DNA of 43,910 nt, taken from an uncultured Lachnospiraceae bacterium (GTDB taxonomy: Bacteria; Bacillota; Clostridia; Lachnospirales; Lachnospiraceae). The stretch lies in contig CALWCS010000175.1 of assembly GCA_944376425.1 (NCBI GenBank), positions 1 to 43,910 of the forward strand, given 5' to 3'. Positions 18,207 to 25,693 of the stretch are shown here, one piece after another. Under the pieces are notes generated by a model. That model was not told the origin of the DNA. It worked only from the letters and a program-made list of their open reading frames with translations, and did not search any database. Each line of letters opens with the position of its first letter. Position 1 is the stretch's first letter. The position numbers and the translations under genes were made by a program.

Positions 18207-19103
18207 ATGGAATACATTCAGGGAACGACAGAATTTTTAATTCAGGAACATACAGCAGTAACGCTCGGAAAATTTGACGGAGTGCATAAAGGTCACCAAA
18301 AATTGATACGTCAAATTCTGAATTTGAGAAAAGACGGTCTAAAAAGTGTAGTTTTTACAACGAATCCGGGAAAAAGGCAACTGCTGCTAAGTGAAGAAGA
18401 ACAAAAAGAAGTCCTTCGCAGACAGGGTGTAGATTATGTGATTCGATGCCCTTTTATTCCTCAAATTTCTCATATGGAACCGGAAGAATTTATTGACCGG
18501 ATTTTAATCAGACAGCTCCATGCCAAACAGATTGTAGTAGGAACCGATTTTCATTTTGGTTATCAACGCAGGGGAGACTGTGATTTGTTGATCAAGCTGC
18601 AGGAGAAATATGACTATCAGGTTATAGTAATGGAGAAGGAAAAAAGACAAAACAGGGAGATCAGCAGTACGTATATTCGAGAAGCTCTGGAAAGAGGAGA
18701 TATTGTTTTGGTTAATGAGCTGCTGGGATATCACTTTCCGATTATAGGAGAGGTAAAACATGGGAGAAAAGTCGGCAGAACGCTTGGGATGCCGACAACG
18801 AATCTGATCCCTTCCGATGAAAAATTACTTCCTCCAAATGGTGTCTACGTTTCAAAGACAGTAATTGACAGGAAAGAATACGCAGGAATCACCAATATCG
18901 GGTACAAACCTACAGTGGGAAAAACAGCATTTCGAGGAGTAGAAACCTATTTGTTTCATTTTGATCAAGATTTGTACGGAAAGAAAATTGAGGTTCAATT
19001 GTATCAATACGTCCGTCCGGAGAAGAAATTTCAGTCTTTAGAAGAATTAACAGAAAGAATGAAGGTGGATATTTCTTTAGGAAAGGAGTATTTTCATGAA
19101 TAA
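18207..19103 (+). CDS. ribF: Bifunctional riboflavin kinase / FAD synthetase
   Basis: A 298-residue enzyme converting riboflavin to FMN and FMN to FAD. The N-terminal adenylyltransferase domain has 'TLGKFDGVHKGHQKL', 'VVGTDFHFGYQRRGDCDLL' and 'ISSTYIREALERGDI'. The C-terminal kinase domain has 'GRTLGMPTTNLIP' and 'NGVYVSKT'. ATG 18207 follows GGAGGAGC and matches homologue starts. It overlaps the next gene by 8 bases. Confidence 0.95.
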   Translation: MEYIQGTTEFLIQEHTAVTLGKFDGVHKGHQKLIRQILNLRKDGLKSVVFTTNPGKRQLLLSEEEQKEVLRRQGVDYVIRCPFIPQISHMEPEEFIDRILIRQLHAKQIVVGTDFHFGYQRRGDCDLLIKLQEKYDYQVIVMEKEKRQNREISSTYIREALERGDIVLVNELLGYHFPIIGEVKHGRKVGRTLGMPTTNLIPSDEKLLPPNGVYVSKTVIDRKEYAGITNIGYKPTVGKTAFRGVETYLFHFDQDLYGKKIEVQLYQYVRPEKKFQSLEELTERMKVDISLGKEYFHE

Positions 19104-19536
19104 TATTATGTGGATTATCTGTGTGACATTTATTATCATTGGAGCGATACTTTTAGTGGCAGGCTTTATTTGCAGAAATTATTGCCAGATGAAAGAAGAA
19201 TATAGAGGGCATACGACTGGAATTGTAGAAGCATTGATTCCGGATACGCCTGATGAAGAAGGAATTCGCCAGGGAATCCATGATTATTATTATCCTCTGA
19301 TTGCTTTTTATGCAGAAGGACTGCTTTATAAACAGCGATACCCAAAAGGAAATAATCCAGCCGATTATTCTGTAAACCAAATGGTAGAAATTTCCTATGA
19401 TATAGAAAAACCATATCATTTTAAGATTACAGAAAGTACACCGATGCAGAAAATGTCCCAGGTCTTATACTACTTGGGAATGGGATTTTGTGTTTTGGCA
19501 ATTTTAACTTTTTTCCTTTTTTATTTTTTAAGATGA
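19096..19536 (+). CDS. Small membrane protein, DUF3592-like
   Basis: A 146-residue protein with hydrophobic helices at about 5-25 and 122-144 and a beta-rich middle. The middle ('TGIVEALIP', 'YYYPLIAFYAEGLLYKQRYPKG', 'QMVEISYDIEKPYHFKI') matches the layout of DUF3592-type membrane proteins. Function unknown. Its start overlaps ribF by 8 bases, so it is the last gene of the rimP operon. Its stop codon lies in the left arm of an inverted repeat. Confidence 0.7.
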   Translation: MNNIMWIICVTFIIIGAILLVAGFICRNYCQMKEEYRGHTTGIVEALIPDTPDEEGIRQGIHDYYYPLIAFYAEGLLYKQRYPKGNNPADYSVNQMVEISYDIEKPYHFKITESTPMQKMSQVLYYLGMGFCVLAILTFFLFYFLR

Positions 19537-19671
19537 TTCAGGCGTCAAAAGGTCATTTTTAAAATCATAGAACCGATGATTGCAAGGAAAACAGAATTTT
19601 GAGGTGCCTTTAGAGGTCTTTAGACGAATGTTATAAGACAGAAAAAGTGGTCTTTTGACACCTGAATCATC
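19532..19671. repeat. MITE-like element with terminal inverted repeats
   Basis: GATGATTCAGGCGTCAAAAG at 19532-19551 recurs, inverted, as CTTTTGACACCTGAATCATC at 19652-19671 with one mismatch. The match continues weakly inward. The 140-base segment codes for nothing and its middle contains 'GGTGCCTTTAGAGG'. It may be a small non-autonomous mobile element or an RNA hairpin ending the rimP-ribF transcript. The left arm overlaps the stop codon of the preceding gene. Confidence 0.7.
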
Positions 19672-19742
19672 AAAGAAAAGAAAAAGTTTTTCAATGCGGT
19701 TTTCTTGCTCTTTTATAAACAGTAAAAATGTAAAATTACGGC

Positions 19743-19771
19743 TTTACATAAAGCATGAAATGTGTTATAGT
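19743..19771 (+). promoter_or_regulatory. rpsO promoter and leader
   Basis: TTTACA (19743-19748), 17 bases, TATAGT (19766-19771). The leader to rpsO is about 83 bases long. S15 commonly represses its own mRNA through leader structures, but no known S15-binding motif was recognised here. Confidence 0.65.
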
Positions 19772-19860
19772 TATGCAGTATGAGTCAGCCGATATTCAGA
19801 AATAAGGACACTCCGACCTATTTCTTAGTATCAGGCGTTTCAATAATAGGAGGAAGAAAA

Positions 19861-20127
19861 ATGATTTCGAAAGAAAAGAAAACAGCAATTATCAATGAAT
19901 ATGCAAGAAAACCGGGAGATACAGGATCACCGGAAGTTCAGATTGCAATTTTAACAGCAAGAATTCAGGAGCTGACAGCTCACTTAAAAGAAAATCCAAA
20001 GGATCATCACTCCAGAAGAGGTCTGCTGAAAATGGTAGGTCAAAGAAGAGGATTACTTGCTTATTTAAAGAAAACTGATCTGGAAGGATACCGTGCTTTA
20101 ATTGCAAAATTAGGAATCAGAAAATAA
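19861..20127 (+). CDS. rpsO: Small ribosomal subunit protein uS15
   Basis: An 88-residue protein, the exact usual length, binding 16S rRNA early in 30S assembly. It contains '[16 protein letters not shown]', '[21 protein letters not shown]' and ends 'LGIRK'. The frame is open upstream to 19780, but AGGAGGAAG lies right before ATG 19861. It is followed by a terminator, then pnp, the conserved rpsO-pnp pairing. Confidence 0.97.
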   Translation: MISKEKKTAIINEYARKPGDTGSPEVQIAILTARIQELTAHLKENPKDHHSRRGLLKMVGQRRGLLAYLKKTDLEGYRALIAKLGIRK

Positions 20128-20133
20128 TAAAAA

Positions 20134-20163
20134 GGGACGGAGGAATCCGTCCCTGTATTTTTG
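20134..20163 (+). terminator. rpsO terminator
   Basis: GGGACGGA (20134-20141) pairs with TCCGTCCC (20146-20153) around a GGAA tetraloop and is followed by TGTATTTTTG. Read-through into pnp is possible because no clear pnp promoter was seen. Confidence 0.85.
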
Positions 20164-20227
20164 CTTGTTTCATCAGCAATTTCAATTTATCATTCATTAT
20201 TATCATTTCAGAATGCAGAGTACAATC

Positions 20228-20281
20228 CCGAGACCACTGAAAAGCAGATCTGAAAGCAGATCTGTTTTTCAGTTGTTTCGG
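20228..20281 (+). promoter_or_regulatory. Long hairpin in the pnp leader
   Basis: A 17-bp stem (20236-20252 with 20257-20273, one G-U pair, AAAG loop) extends by 7 more bp (20228-20234 with 20275-20281) past one mismatch. It ends 31 bases before the pnp start. E. coli pnp is autoregulated through an RNase III-cut leader hairpin between rpsO and pnp; this stem is in the equivalent place. That it works the same way is inference. Confidence 0.75.
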
Positions 20282-20312
20282 ATCGGCTCTGTATAGAAAA
20301 AGGAGAAAAAAT

Positions 20313-22403
20313 ATGTATAAAAGTTTTTCAATGGAATTAGCAGGAAGAACCCTGACTGTTGATGTGGGAAGAGTAGCTGCACAGGCAAATGGAGCAGCTT
20401 TCATGCACTATGGAGATACAACAGTGCTTTCTACGGCGACAGCCTCTGACAAACCGAGAGAAGGAGTCGATTTTTTCCCTCTGAGCGTAGAATATGAAGA
20501 AAAATTATATGCGGTGGGAAAAATTCCCGGCGGATTTAACAAAAGAGAAGGGAAAGCATCGGAAAATGCTATTTTGACTTCACGTGTAATCGACAGACCG
20601 ATGAGACCTCTTTTCCCAAAAGATTACAGAAATGATGTGACATTAAACAATTTAGTTATGTCAGTAGATCCAGACTGTAGTCCGGAACTGACTGCAATGC
20701 TAGGTTCTGCAATCGCAACGGCAATCTCAGATATTCCGTTTGACGGACCGACATCCAGCACACAGGTTGGGATGGTGAACGGGGAACTTATATTCAACCC
20801 GACCGCTGCCCAAAAGGCAGTATCGGATTTACAGCTGACAGTTGCTTCTACAAGAGACAAAGTAATTATGATTGAAGCAGGAGCAAACGAGATTCCGGAA
20901 GCGAAAATGATTGAAGCAATTTTTGCTGCACATGAAATGAATCAGGAAGTAATCCAATTTATTGATCAGATTGTGGCAGAATGCGGAAAACCAAAGCATG
21001 AATATACCAGCTGTGCAGTTCCGGAAGAATTAATGGAAGAAATCAAAAAAATGGTGACGCCAGAAGAGATGGAAGTAGCTGTTTTTACGGATGAAAAACA
21101 AAAACGGGAAGAAAACATTAAATTGATGAAAGAAAAACTGGAAGAGGCATTTGCAGAAAATGAAGAGTGGCTTGGACTGATTGATGAAGCTCTCTACCAG
21201 TATCAGAAAAAGACAGTTCGCAAGATGATTTTAAAAGACCATAAACGTCCTGATGGAAGAGAAATCAAACAAATTCGTCCTCTTGCGGCAGAGGTGGATT
21301 TGATCCCAAGAGTACACGGATCAGCGATGTTTACAAGAGGACAAACTCAGATTTGTACGGTTACGACACTGGCGCCGCTTTCAGAGGCACAGAAAATTGA
21401 TGGATTAGATGTAGAAGAGACATCAAAACGATATATGCATCATTATAATTTCCCGTCATATTCCGTTGGAGAGACAAAACCTTCCAGAGGACCTGGAAGA
21501 AGAGAGATCGGACACGGAGCGCTTGCCGAGAGAGCTTTAGTTCCTGTATTGCCAAGTGAAGAAGAATTTCCATATGCAATCCGTACGGTATCAGAGACGT
21601 TTGAGTCAAATGGCTCGACATCTCAGGCAAGTATCTGCGCATCTAGTATGTCTTTGATGGCAGCTGGTGTGCCGATTAAAAAACCGGTTGCAGGAATTTC
21701 ATGCGGACTTGTGACAGGGGAAACGGATGAGGACTATATTGTACTGACAGACATCCAGGGACTGGAAGATTTCTTCGGCGATATGGATTTTAAGGTGGCA
21801 GGAACAAGAGACGGTATCACTGCAATTCAGATGGACATTAAGATTCATGGATTGACCCGTCAGATTATTGAGGAGGCAATTGCCAGAACGAGAGAGGCAA
21901 GACTGTATATTTTAGATAATGTTATGGATCCCGTTATCTCAAAACCACGAGATCATGTCGGAGAATATGCGCCTAAGATTATTCAAATTCAGATTGATCC
22001 ACAGAAAATCGGAGATGTCGTAGGACAAAGAGGTAAGACGATCAATGCTATTATTGATGAGACCGGTGTAAAAATAGACATTACAGATGATGGAGCAGTT
22101 TCAATCTGCGGAATCGATCAGGCTTCTATGGAAAAAGCAGCAGAATTGATTCAGATTATTGTATCTGATTTTGAAGAAGGACAGATTTACAGCGGTAAAG
22201 TTGTCAATATTAAAGAGTTTGGAGCATTTTTGGAATTCGCTCCGGGAAAAGAAGGAATGGTGCACATTTCTAAAATTTCGAAAGAAAGAATTAACCGCGT
22301 AGAAGATGTACTGACATTAGGAGATCGTGTGAAAGTTGTATGTCTTGGAAAAGACAAATTAGGAAGAATCAGTTTTAGTATGAAAGATGTAGATAAAAAA
22401 TAA
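20313..22403 (+). CDS. pnp: Polyribonucleotide nucleotidyltransferase (PNPase)
   Basis: A 696-residue phosphorolytic 3'-5' exoribonuclease that acts as a trimer in mRNA decay. Two RNase PH domains ('KIPGGFNKREGKASE' early; 'GSAMFTRGQTQ' and 'SNGSTSQASIC' later) flank a helical domain. A KH domain (about 555-615, 'IGDVVGQRGKTINAIIDETG') and an S1 domain (about 624-690, 'YSGKVVNIKEFGAFLEF') complete it. Normal length. The ribosome binding site is AAGGAG. It follows rpsO with a terminator and a long leader hairpin in between. Confidence 0.97.
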   Translation: MYKSFSMELAGRTLTVDVGRVAAQANGAAFMHYGDTTVLSTATASDKPREGVDFFPLSVEYEEKLYAVGKIPGGFNKREGKASENAILTSRVIDRPMRPLFPKDYRNDVTLNNLVMSVDPDCSPELTAMLGSAIATAISDIPFDGPTSSTQVGMVNGELIFNPTAAQKAVSDLQLTVASTRDKVIMIEAGANEIPEAKMIEAIFAAHEMNQEVIQFIDQIVAECGKPKHEYTSCAVPEELMEEIKKMVTPEEMEVAVFTDEKQKREENIKLMKEKLEEAFAENEEWLGLIDEALYQYQKKTVRKMILKDHKRPDGREIKQIRPLAAEVDLIPRVHGSAMFTRGQTQICTVTTLAPLSEAQKIDGLDVEETSKRYMHHYNFPSYSVGETKPSRGPGRREIGHGALAERALVPVLPSEEEFPYAIRTVSETFESNGSTSQASICASSMSLMAAGVPIKKPVAGISCGLVTGETDEDYIVLTDIQGLEDFFGDMDFKVAGTRDGITAIQMDIKIHGLTRQIIEEAIARTREARLYILDNVMDPVISKPRDHVGEYAPKIIQIQIDPQKIGDVVGQRGKTINAIIDETGVKIDITDDGAVSICGIDQASMEKAAELIQIIVSDFEEGQIYSGKVVNIKEFGAFLEFAPGKEGMVHISKISKERINRVEDVLTLGDRVKVVCLGKDKLGRISFSMKDVDKK

Positions 22404-22433
22404 ATAATTAAAGAGTATACAAAAGAAATTCTA

Positions 22434-22462
22434 TTGACAAGATTTTAGTTTTGTACTATTCT
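22434..22462 (+). promoter_or_regulatory. Strong promoter for a non-coding transcript
   Basis: Perfect TTGACA (22434-22439), 17 bases, TATTCT (22457-22462). No ORF with a ribosome binding site follows before the terminator at 22654-22687. Confidence 0.75.
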
Positions 22463-22468
22463 ATTAGC

Positions 22469-22687
22469 AAATAGTGCAAAAAAAGGATTGAAAGATAATT
22501 CTGAGTACATTCTTGAGAGATACATCAAAATATGGGACATCGTCAGGACAGGAATGAAAACAGAATACTGCCAAAAGACAATATCTTTTAAAAGGAAATT
22601 TGAGACGATGACCTGGAATGAATAAAAAAAGATGTCTTTTTTATCTTGTATATAACCGTCTCAAGTGATTGCTTGAGACGGTTTTTA
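22469..22687 (+). ncRNA. Candidate small RNA, about 218 nt
   Basis: The unit runs from a consensus promoter to a strong terminator and holds no credible ORF. Internal pairings support structure: CATCGTC at about 22533 with GACGATG at about 22604, and AAAAGACA (about 22574) with TGTCTTTT (about 22634), where alternative pairings with ATCTTTT/AAAAGAT are also possible. I tried to match it to 6S RNA, SRP RNA and tmRNA and could not. It could instead be a long pnp 3' region, but the internal promoter argues for an independent RNA. Confidence 0.6.
22654..22687 (+). terminator. Terminator of the candidate small RNA
   Basis: AACCGTCTCAAG (22654-22665) pairs perfectly with CTTGAGACGGTT (22672-22683), loop TGATTG, followed by T residues. 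Confidence 0.92.
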
Positions 22688-22807
22688 ATCTGTAGTGAGT
22701 CAGAAAACAAGGAAAGGCTTTCAACACTTTGTACAGTGGATTGTTTTGTGGTCAGGACGATCCAAAAATAAAGACCATAAAATTTTTATTATTAAGGAGT
22801 GGGTAGG

Positions 22808-24445
22808 ATGAAAAAGAAAGTGGTAATGGCGACTCTGTGCATCACATTGAGTGCAATGGCTCTATCGGGATGCGGCGGTTCTGAGGATGAAACAGAGACA
22901 GAAGTAGTAACAGAAGTCCAGACAGAGACAACAGACGAAACTGAGGAAGTAACAGAAGAGGAGACAGAAGAAACAGAAACAGAGGATACAGCAGAGGAAG
23001 CAAGTCCAGCAGACGCAACTTCCGCAGACGCAACCCCGTCAGATGCAGAATCACCAGAAGCGACTTTAGCAGACGCAACATCGTCAGAGGCAGAGACAGA
23101 ATCAACAGACGCAACCCCGTCAGATGCAAAATCACCAGAAGCAACTTTAGCAGACGCAACCCCATCAGAGGTAGAGACAGAATCAACAGAAACAACCCCA
23201 TCGGATGCAGTAGAAGCAGACGCTACTTCGGCAGATGCAACCCCATCGGATGCAACAGAAGCAGATGCAACTCCAGCAGAGGCAGTGCCATCAGAACCGG
23301 TAGAATATACATCTCCTGATGGAGCATTTCATCTTACATTGCCAGATGACAGCTGGGAAGAGGCCATTGTAGAAGAAGGCGTTCAGATGTATCTGTATTC
23401 GGGAGATGAGTCCGCTATTTTTATCTTACATGGTTTACAAGCAGGGCTGGGAGAGGCAATGATGCTTGATGAAAATCCAGATACAAAAGAAGAGTATATA
23501 GAACAAATCGAAGAGAATATTACGCAGTCTGAATATGATGTCGATATAGAAGTATTAGAATATACAAAAGAAATCAATGAAGATAAGGAATTTGTATGTG
23601 CTTACGCAAAGTATAGTTCTGATACAGAACCAACCTTCTATACTATCGAGTATATTACAGCAAGCGAAAACGAAGGATATGTTTTATCAGCCGTATCTTA
23701 TGCTGATAGAGTAAAAGCAGATCAGGTGTATGAAGCGGTTATGAGTTTTGATTTTGAAATTCAAGAATTGCCGGCGACTCCAGCAGACGCGACAGAAGCA
23801 GAAGCAACGGTAGCAGATGCTACAGAAGCAGAGATAGAGACCGAAGAGGAAACCGAAGAAATGACTGAGGAAGAAACGGAAGAGGAAACCGAAGAAATGA
23901 CTGAGGAAGAAACGGAAGAGGAAACTGAGGAAATGACCGAGGAAGAAACGGAAGAGGAAACTGAGGAAATGACCGAGGAAGAAACAGAAGAGGAAACCGA
24001 GAAAATGACCGAAGAGGAAACTGAGGCAACAGAAACTGTAGTTTATGAAGCAGAAGATGGTTCTTTCACAATGACACTGCCAGATGACTCATGGGAAGAT
24101 GAGACAGCAGAAGACAGAGTTGTATTTACTTCTGGAGATAACACCTTGACAGTAGAAGAGATGAACTTAAGAACAGCACAAAGAGAAATGGATGCTTATC
24201 CGGAAACTCAGGAAGAGTTTGAAGATACAACTGGATGGGATGTTGTAAGATACCAAAATGAGAGCATTGGCGACTGGGAATTAATCAGTGTTTGCTGGAC
24301 AGAAGGAGCCAGAGAAGATTACAATATTGTATATTATCTGAAAAACAGCGAAGTTGCCTATGTATTAAATGGTACTACGGATAATGAGACAGATGCAGAA
24401 GCTATTTATAGAGCTGCTTTAAGCTTTAAAAATTTGGAAAGATAA
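22808..24445 (+). CDS. Repeat-rich lipoprotein with a duplicated domain
   Basis: A 545-residue surface lipoprotein: signal peptide with lipobox 'LSGC', then an acidic Glu/Thr stretch and an Ala/Asp/Thr/Ser-rich linker of 'DATPSDA'-like units (about 65-165). A globular domain follows (about 170-320, starting 'YTSPDGAFHLTLPDDSWEE'), then a 12-residue tandem repeat 'EEMTEEETEEET', then a second, related domain starting 'YEAEDGSFTMTLPDDSWED'. So two copies of one domain are joined by an acidic spacer. I do not recognise the domain; PsbP/DcrB-like folds are a guess. ATG 22808 follows AAGGAG; a GTG at 22799 is less likely. Own transcription unit with a terminator. Confidence 0.85.
   Translation: MKKKVVMATLCITLSAMALSGCGGSEDETETEVVTEVQTETTDETEEVTEEETEETETEDTAEEASPADATSADATPSDAESPEATLADATSSEAETESTDATPSDAKSPEATLADATPSEVETESTETTPSDAVEADATSADATPSDATEADATPAEAVPSEPVEYTSPDGAFHLTLPDDSWEEAIVEEGVQMYLYSGDESAIFILHGLQAGLGEAMMLDENPDTKEEYIEQIEENITQSEYDVDIEVLEYTKEINEDKEFVCAYAKYSSDTEPTFYTIEYITASENEGYVLSAVSYADRVKADQVYEAVMSFDFEIQELPATPADATEAEATVADATEAEIETEEETEEMTEEETEEETEEMTEEETEEETEEMTEEETEEETEEMTEEETEEETEKMTEEETEATETVVYEAEDGSFTMTLPDDSWEDETAEDRVVFTSGDNTLTVEEMNLRTAQREMDAYPETQEEFEDTTGWDVVRYQNESIGDWELISVCWTEGAREDYNIVYYLKNSEVAYVLNGTTDNETDAEAIYRAALSFKNLER
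23027..23188 (+). repeat. Two 81-bp direct repeats in the lipoprotein linker
   Basis: Unit 1 (23027-23107) and unit 2 (23108-23188) start GACGCAACCCC and differ by a few bases. Each encodes 27 residues of the Ala/Thr/Ser/Glu-rich linker. Recombination between copies would change linker length in frame. Confidence 0.85.
23855..24025 (+). repeat. 36-bp tandem repeats (about 4.7 copies)
   Basis: Units begin at 23855, 23891, 23927, 23963 and 23999 and encode 'EEMTEEETEEET'; the last is degenerate and partial. The period is a multiple of three, so copy-number change keeps the frame. They separate the two homologous domains of the lipoprotein. Confidence 0.9.
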
Positions 24446-24466
24446 TAAAAGATAATTTATAAAAGG

Positions 24467-24516
24467 AAAAGAGTCTCCAGCAGATCAAAGAGAAAGATCA
24501 GGAGACTCTTTTTTTA
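24467..24516 (+). terminator. Terminator after the lipoprotein
   Basis: GAGTCTCC (24471-24478) pairs with GGAGACTC (24501-24508), flanked by an A-run and a T-run, with an internal GATC-rich loop. Confidence 0.88.
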
Positions 24517-24601
24517 TTTCAAAGAAAAGTCCTTATAGAAGAAACTCTAATTTTTATACAATAAAAAATTCAGATGATCGCACTGTGAGGAAGAAAGAAG
24601 C

Positions 24602-24630
24602 TTGACGTTTTAGAAAAGCCGTGATACTAT
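24602..24630 (+). promoter_or_regulatory. nrdG-dut promoter
   Basis: TTGACG (24602-24607), 17 bases, TACTAT (24625-24630); the leader is about 38 bases. Confidence 0.7.
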
Positions 24631-24674
24631 AACTCTACTGCCTTACAGAGAGAAAAAGAAGGGAAGCAGATCAA

Positions 24675-25166
24675 ATGCGATTTCATAATATTACGAAGGA
24701 CGATATGTTAAATGGCGATGGACTTCGAGTGGTGCTTTGGGTATCAGGATGTAGTCATTGCTGCCTGGGATGTCACAATCCAATGACATGGGACCCCAAT
24801 ACAGGTCTTTTTTTTGACGAAAAAGCAAAGAATGAGATCATGGAAGAATTAAAGAAAGATTATATTTCCGGAATTACATTTAGCGGCGGAGATCCTCTCC
24901 ATTCCCAAAATCTTTTAGAAGTGACAGCACTTGCAAAAGAAATCAAAAAGAAGTATCCAAAGAAAACGATTTGGCTTTATACAGGAGCTGTGTGGGAAGA
25001 AATGGAAAACTTAGAAATTATAAAGTATCTGGATGTTTTGGTAGATGGAGAATTTATAAAAAATAGAGCAGATAAAACCCTTCATTGGAAAGGAAGCGCA
25101 AATCAGCGTGTGATTGATGTGCAAAAAACTTTAACGGCAGGAAAAATTGTATTGCATGAAAGGTGA
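24675..25166 (+). CDS. nrdG: Anaerobic ribonucleotide reductase activating protein
   Basis: A 163-residue radical SAM enzyme that installs the glycyl radical on NrdD. The [4Fe-4S] motif C-x3-C-x2-C is at Cys26, Cys30 and Cys33 ('SGCSHCCLGCHNPMTWD'), with 'FSGGDPL' following. It is the usual length. nrdD, normally adjacent, is not in the window; the neighbour is dut instead, which still fits deoxynucleotide supply. The dut start lies just after its stop. Confidence 0.93.
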   Translation: MRFHNITKDDMLNGDGLRVVLWVSGCSHCCLGCHNPMTWDPNTGLFFDEKAKNEIMEELKKDYISGITFSGGDPLHSQNLLEVTALAKEIKKKYPKKTIWLYTGAVWEEMENLEIIKYLDVLVDGEFIKNRADKTLHWKGSANQRVIDVQKTLTAGKIVLHER

Positions 25167-25171
25167 AAAAA

Positions 25172-25603
25172 ATGGAAAAAATTCAGATTCTGTATCACAG
25201 CAAAGAAATTGAGAAGATTGAAAAGATTTCCAAAGGAGATTGGATTGATCTGCGAGCGGCTGAAGAGGTACACTTAAAAAAAGGAGAATATGCGTTAATT
25301 TCTTTAGGAATTTCGATGAAGCTGCCAACCGGATATGAGGCACATATTGCTCCAAGAAGTTCAACATTTAAAAATTTTGGACTGATTCAGACAAATGGAG
25401 TTGGTATCGTAGACGGCAGTTATTGTTCTGAAAATGATATTTACAAAATGCCTGTTCTTGCTGTCCGTGATACAATTGTTCATATAAATGATAGAATTTG
25501 CCAATTTCGCATTGTGAAGAACCAGCCGGAAATTTGTTTTGAGGAAGTTGATCATTTAGAAGGGGAAATGAGGGGAGGATTTGGCAGCACAGGAAAACAA
25601 TAA
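25172..25603 (+). CDS. dut: dUTP diphosphatase
   Basis: A 143-residue trimeric dUTPase that makes dUMP and keeps uracil out of DNA. All five motifs are visible: 'DLRAAEE' (26-32), 'APRSST' (60-65), 'GVGIVDGSYCSEN' with catalytic Asp81 (76-88), 'DRICQFRI' (107-114) and the C-terminal 'RGGFGSTGK' (134-142). Motifs 1 and 3 differ somewhat from the classic forms. ATG 25172 is favoured by AAAGGTGA; a GTG at 25163 overlaps the nrdG stop. Co-transcribed with nrdG. Confidence 0.92.
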   Translation: MEKIQILYHSKEIEKIEKISKGDWIDLRAAEEVHLKKGEYALISLGISMKLPTGYEAHIAPRSSTFKNFGLIQTNGVGIVDGSYCSENDIYKMPVLAVRDTIVHINDRICQFRIVKNQPEICFEEVDHLEGEMRGGFGSTGKQ

Positions 25604-25610
25604 AAAGATG

Positions 25611-25639
25611 TTGACAAATAACTTGGAAACGAATATACT
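25611..25639 (+). promoter_or_regulatory. fabH promoter
   Basis: Perfect TTGACA (25611-25616), 17 bases, TATACT (25634-25639). The operator-like palindrome at 25640-25680 begins one base after the -10 box and covers the transcription start. Confidence 0.85.
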
Positions 25640-25680
25640 TACTTTAAAAATAGTTTGATAATCAAAATAATTTTAAAGTA
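25640..25680. promoter_or_regulatory. FabT-like operator within a 41-bp palindrome
   Basis: The core AGTTTGATAATCAAAAT (25652-25668) closely matches the FabT box (a MarR-family regulator of fatty acid synthesis in Firmicutes), which is built on TTTGAT-n-ATCAAA. The palindrome extends outward with ACTTTAAAA/TTTTAAAGT arms; 18 of 20 arm positions pair about the centre at 25660. Its place over the fabH start site suggests repression. No fabT gene is in the window. Confidence 0.8.
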
Positions 25681-25693
25681 GGTATTTGTGACA

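Noticed and set aside
23027..24025. CRISPR array suspected from regular repeats
   Set aside because: The repeats are contiguous, in frame, coding, and have no unique spacers.
22842..24029. Leu/Pro/Phe-rich minus-strand frames opposite the lipoprotein
   Set aside because: They mirror the Glu/Thr/Ala repeats of the real gene; no start signals.
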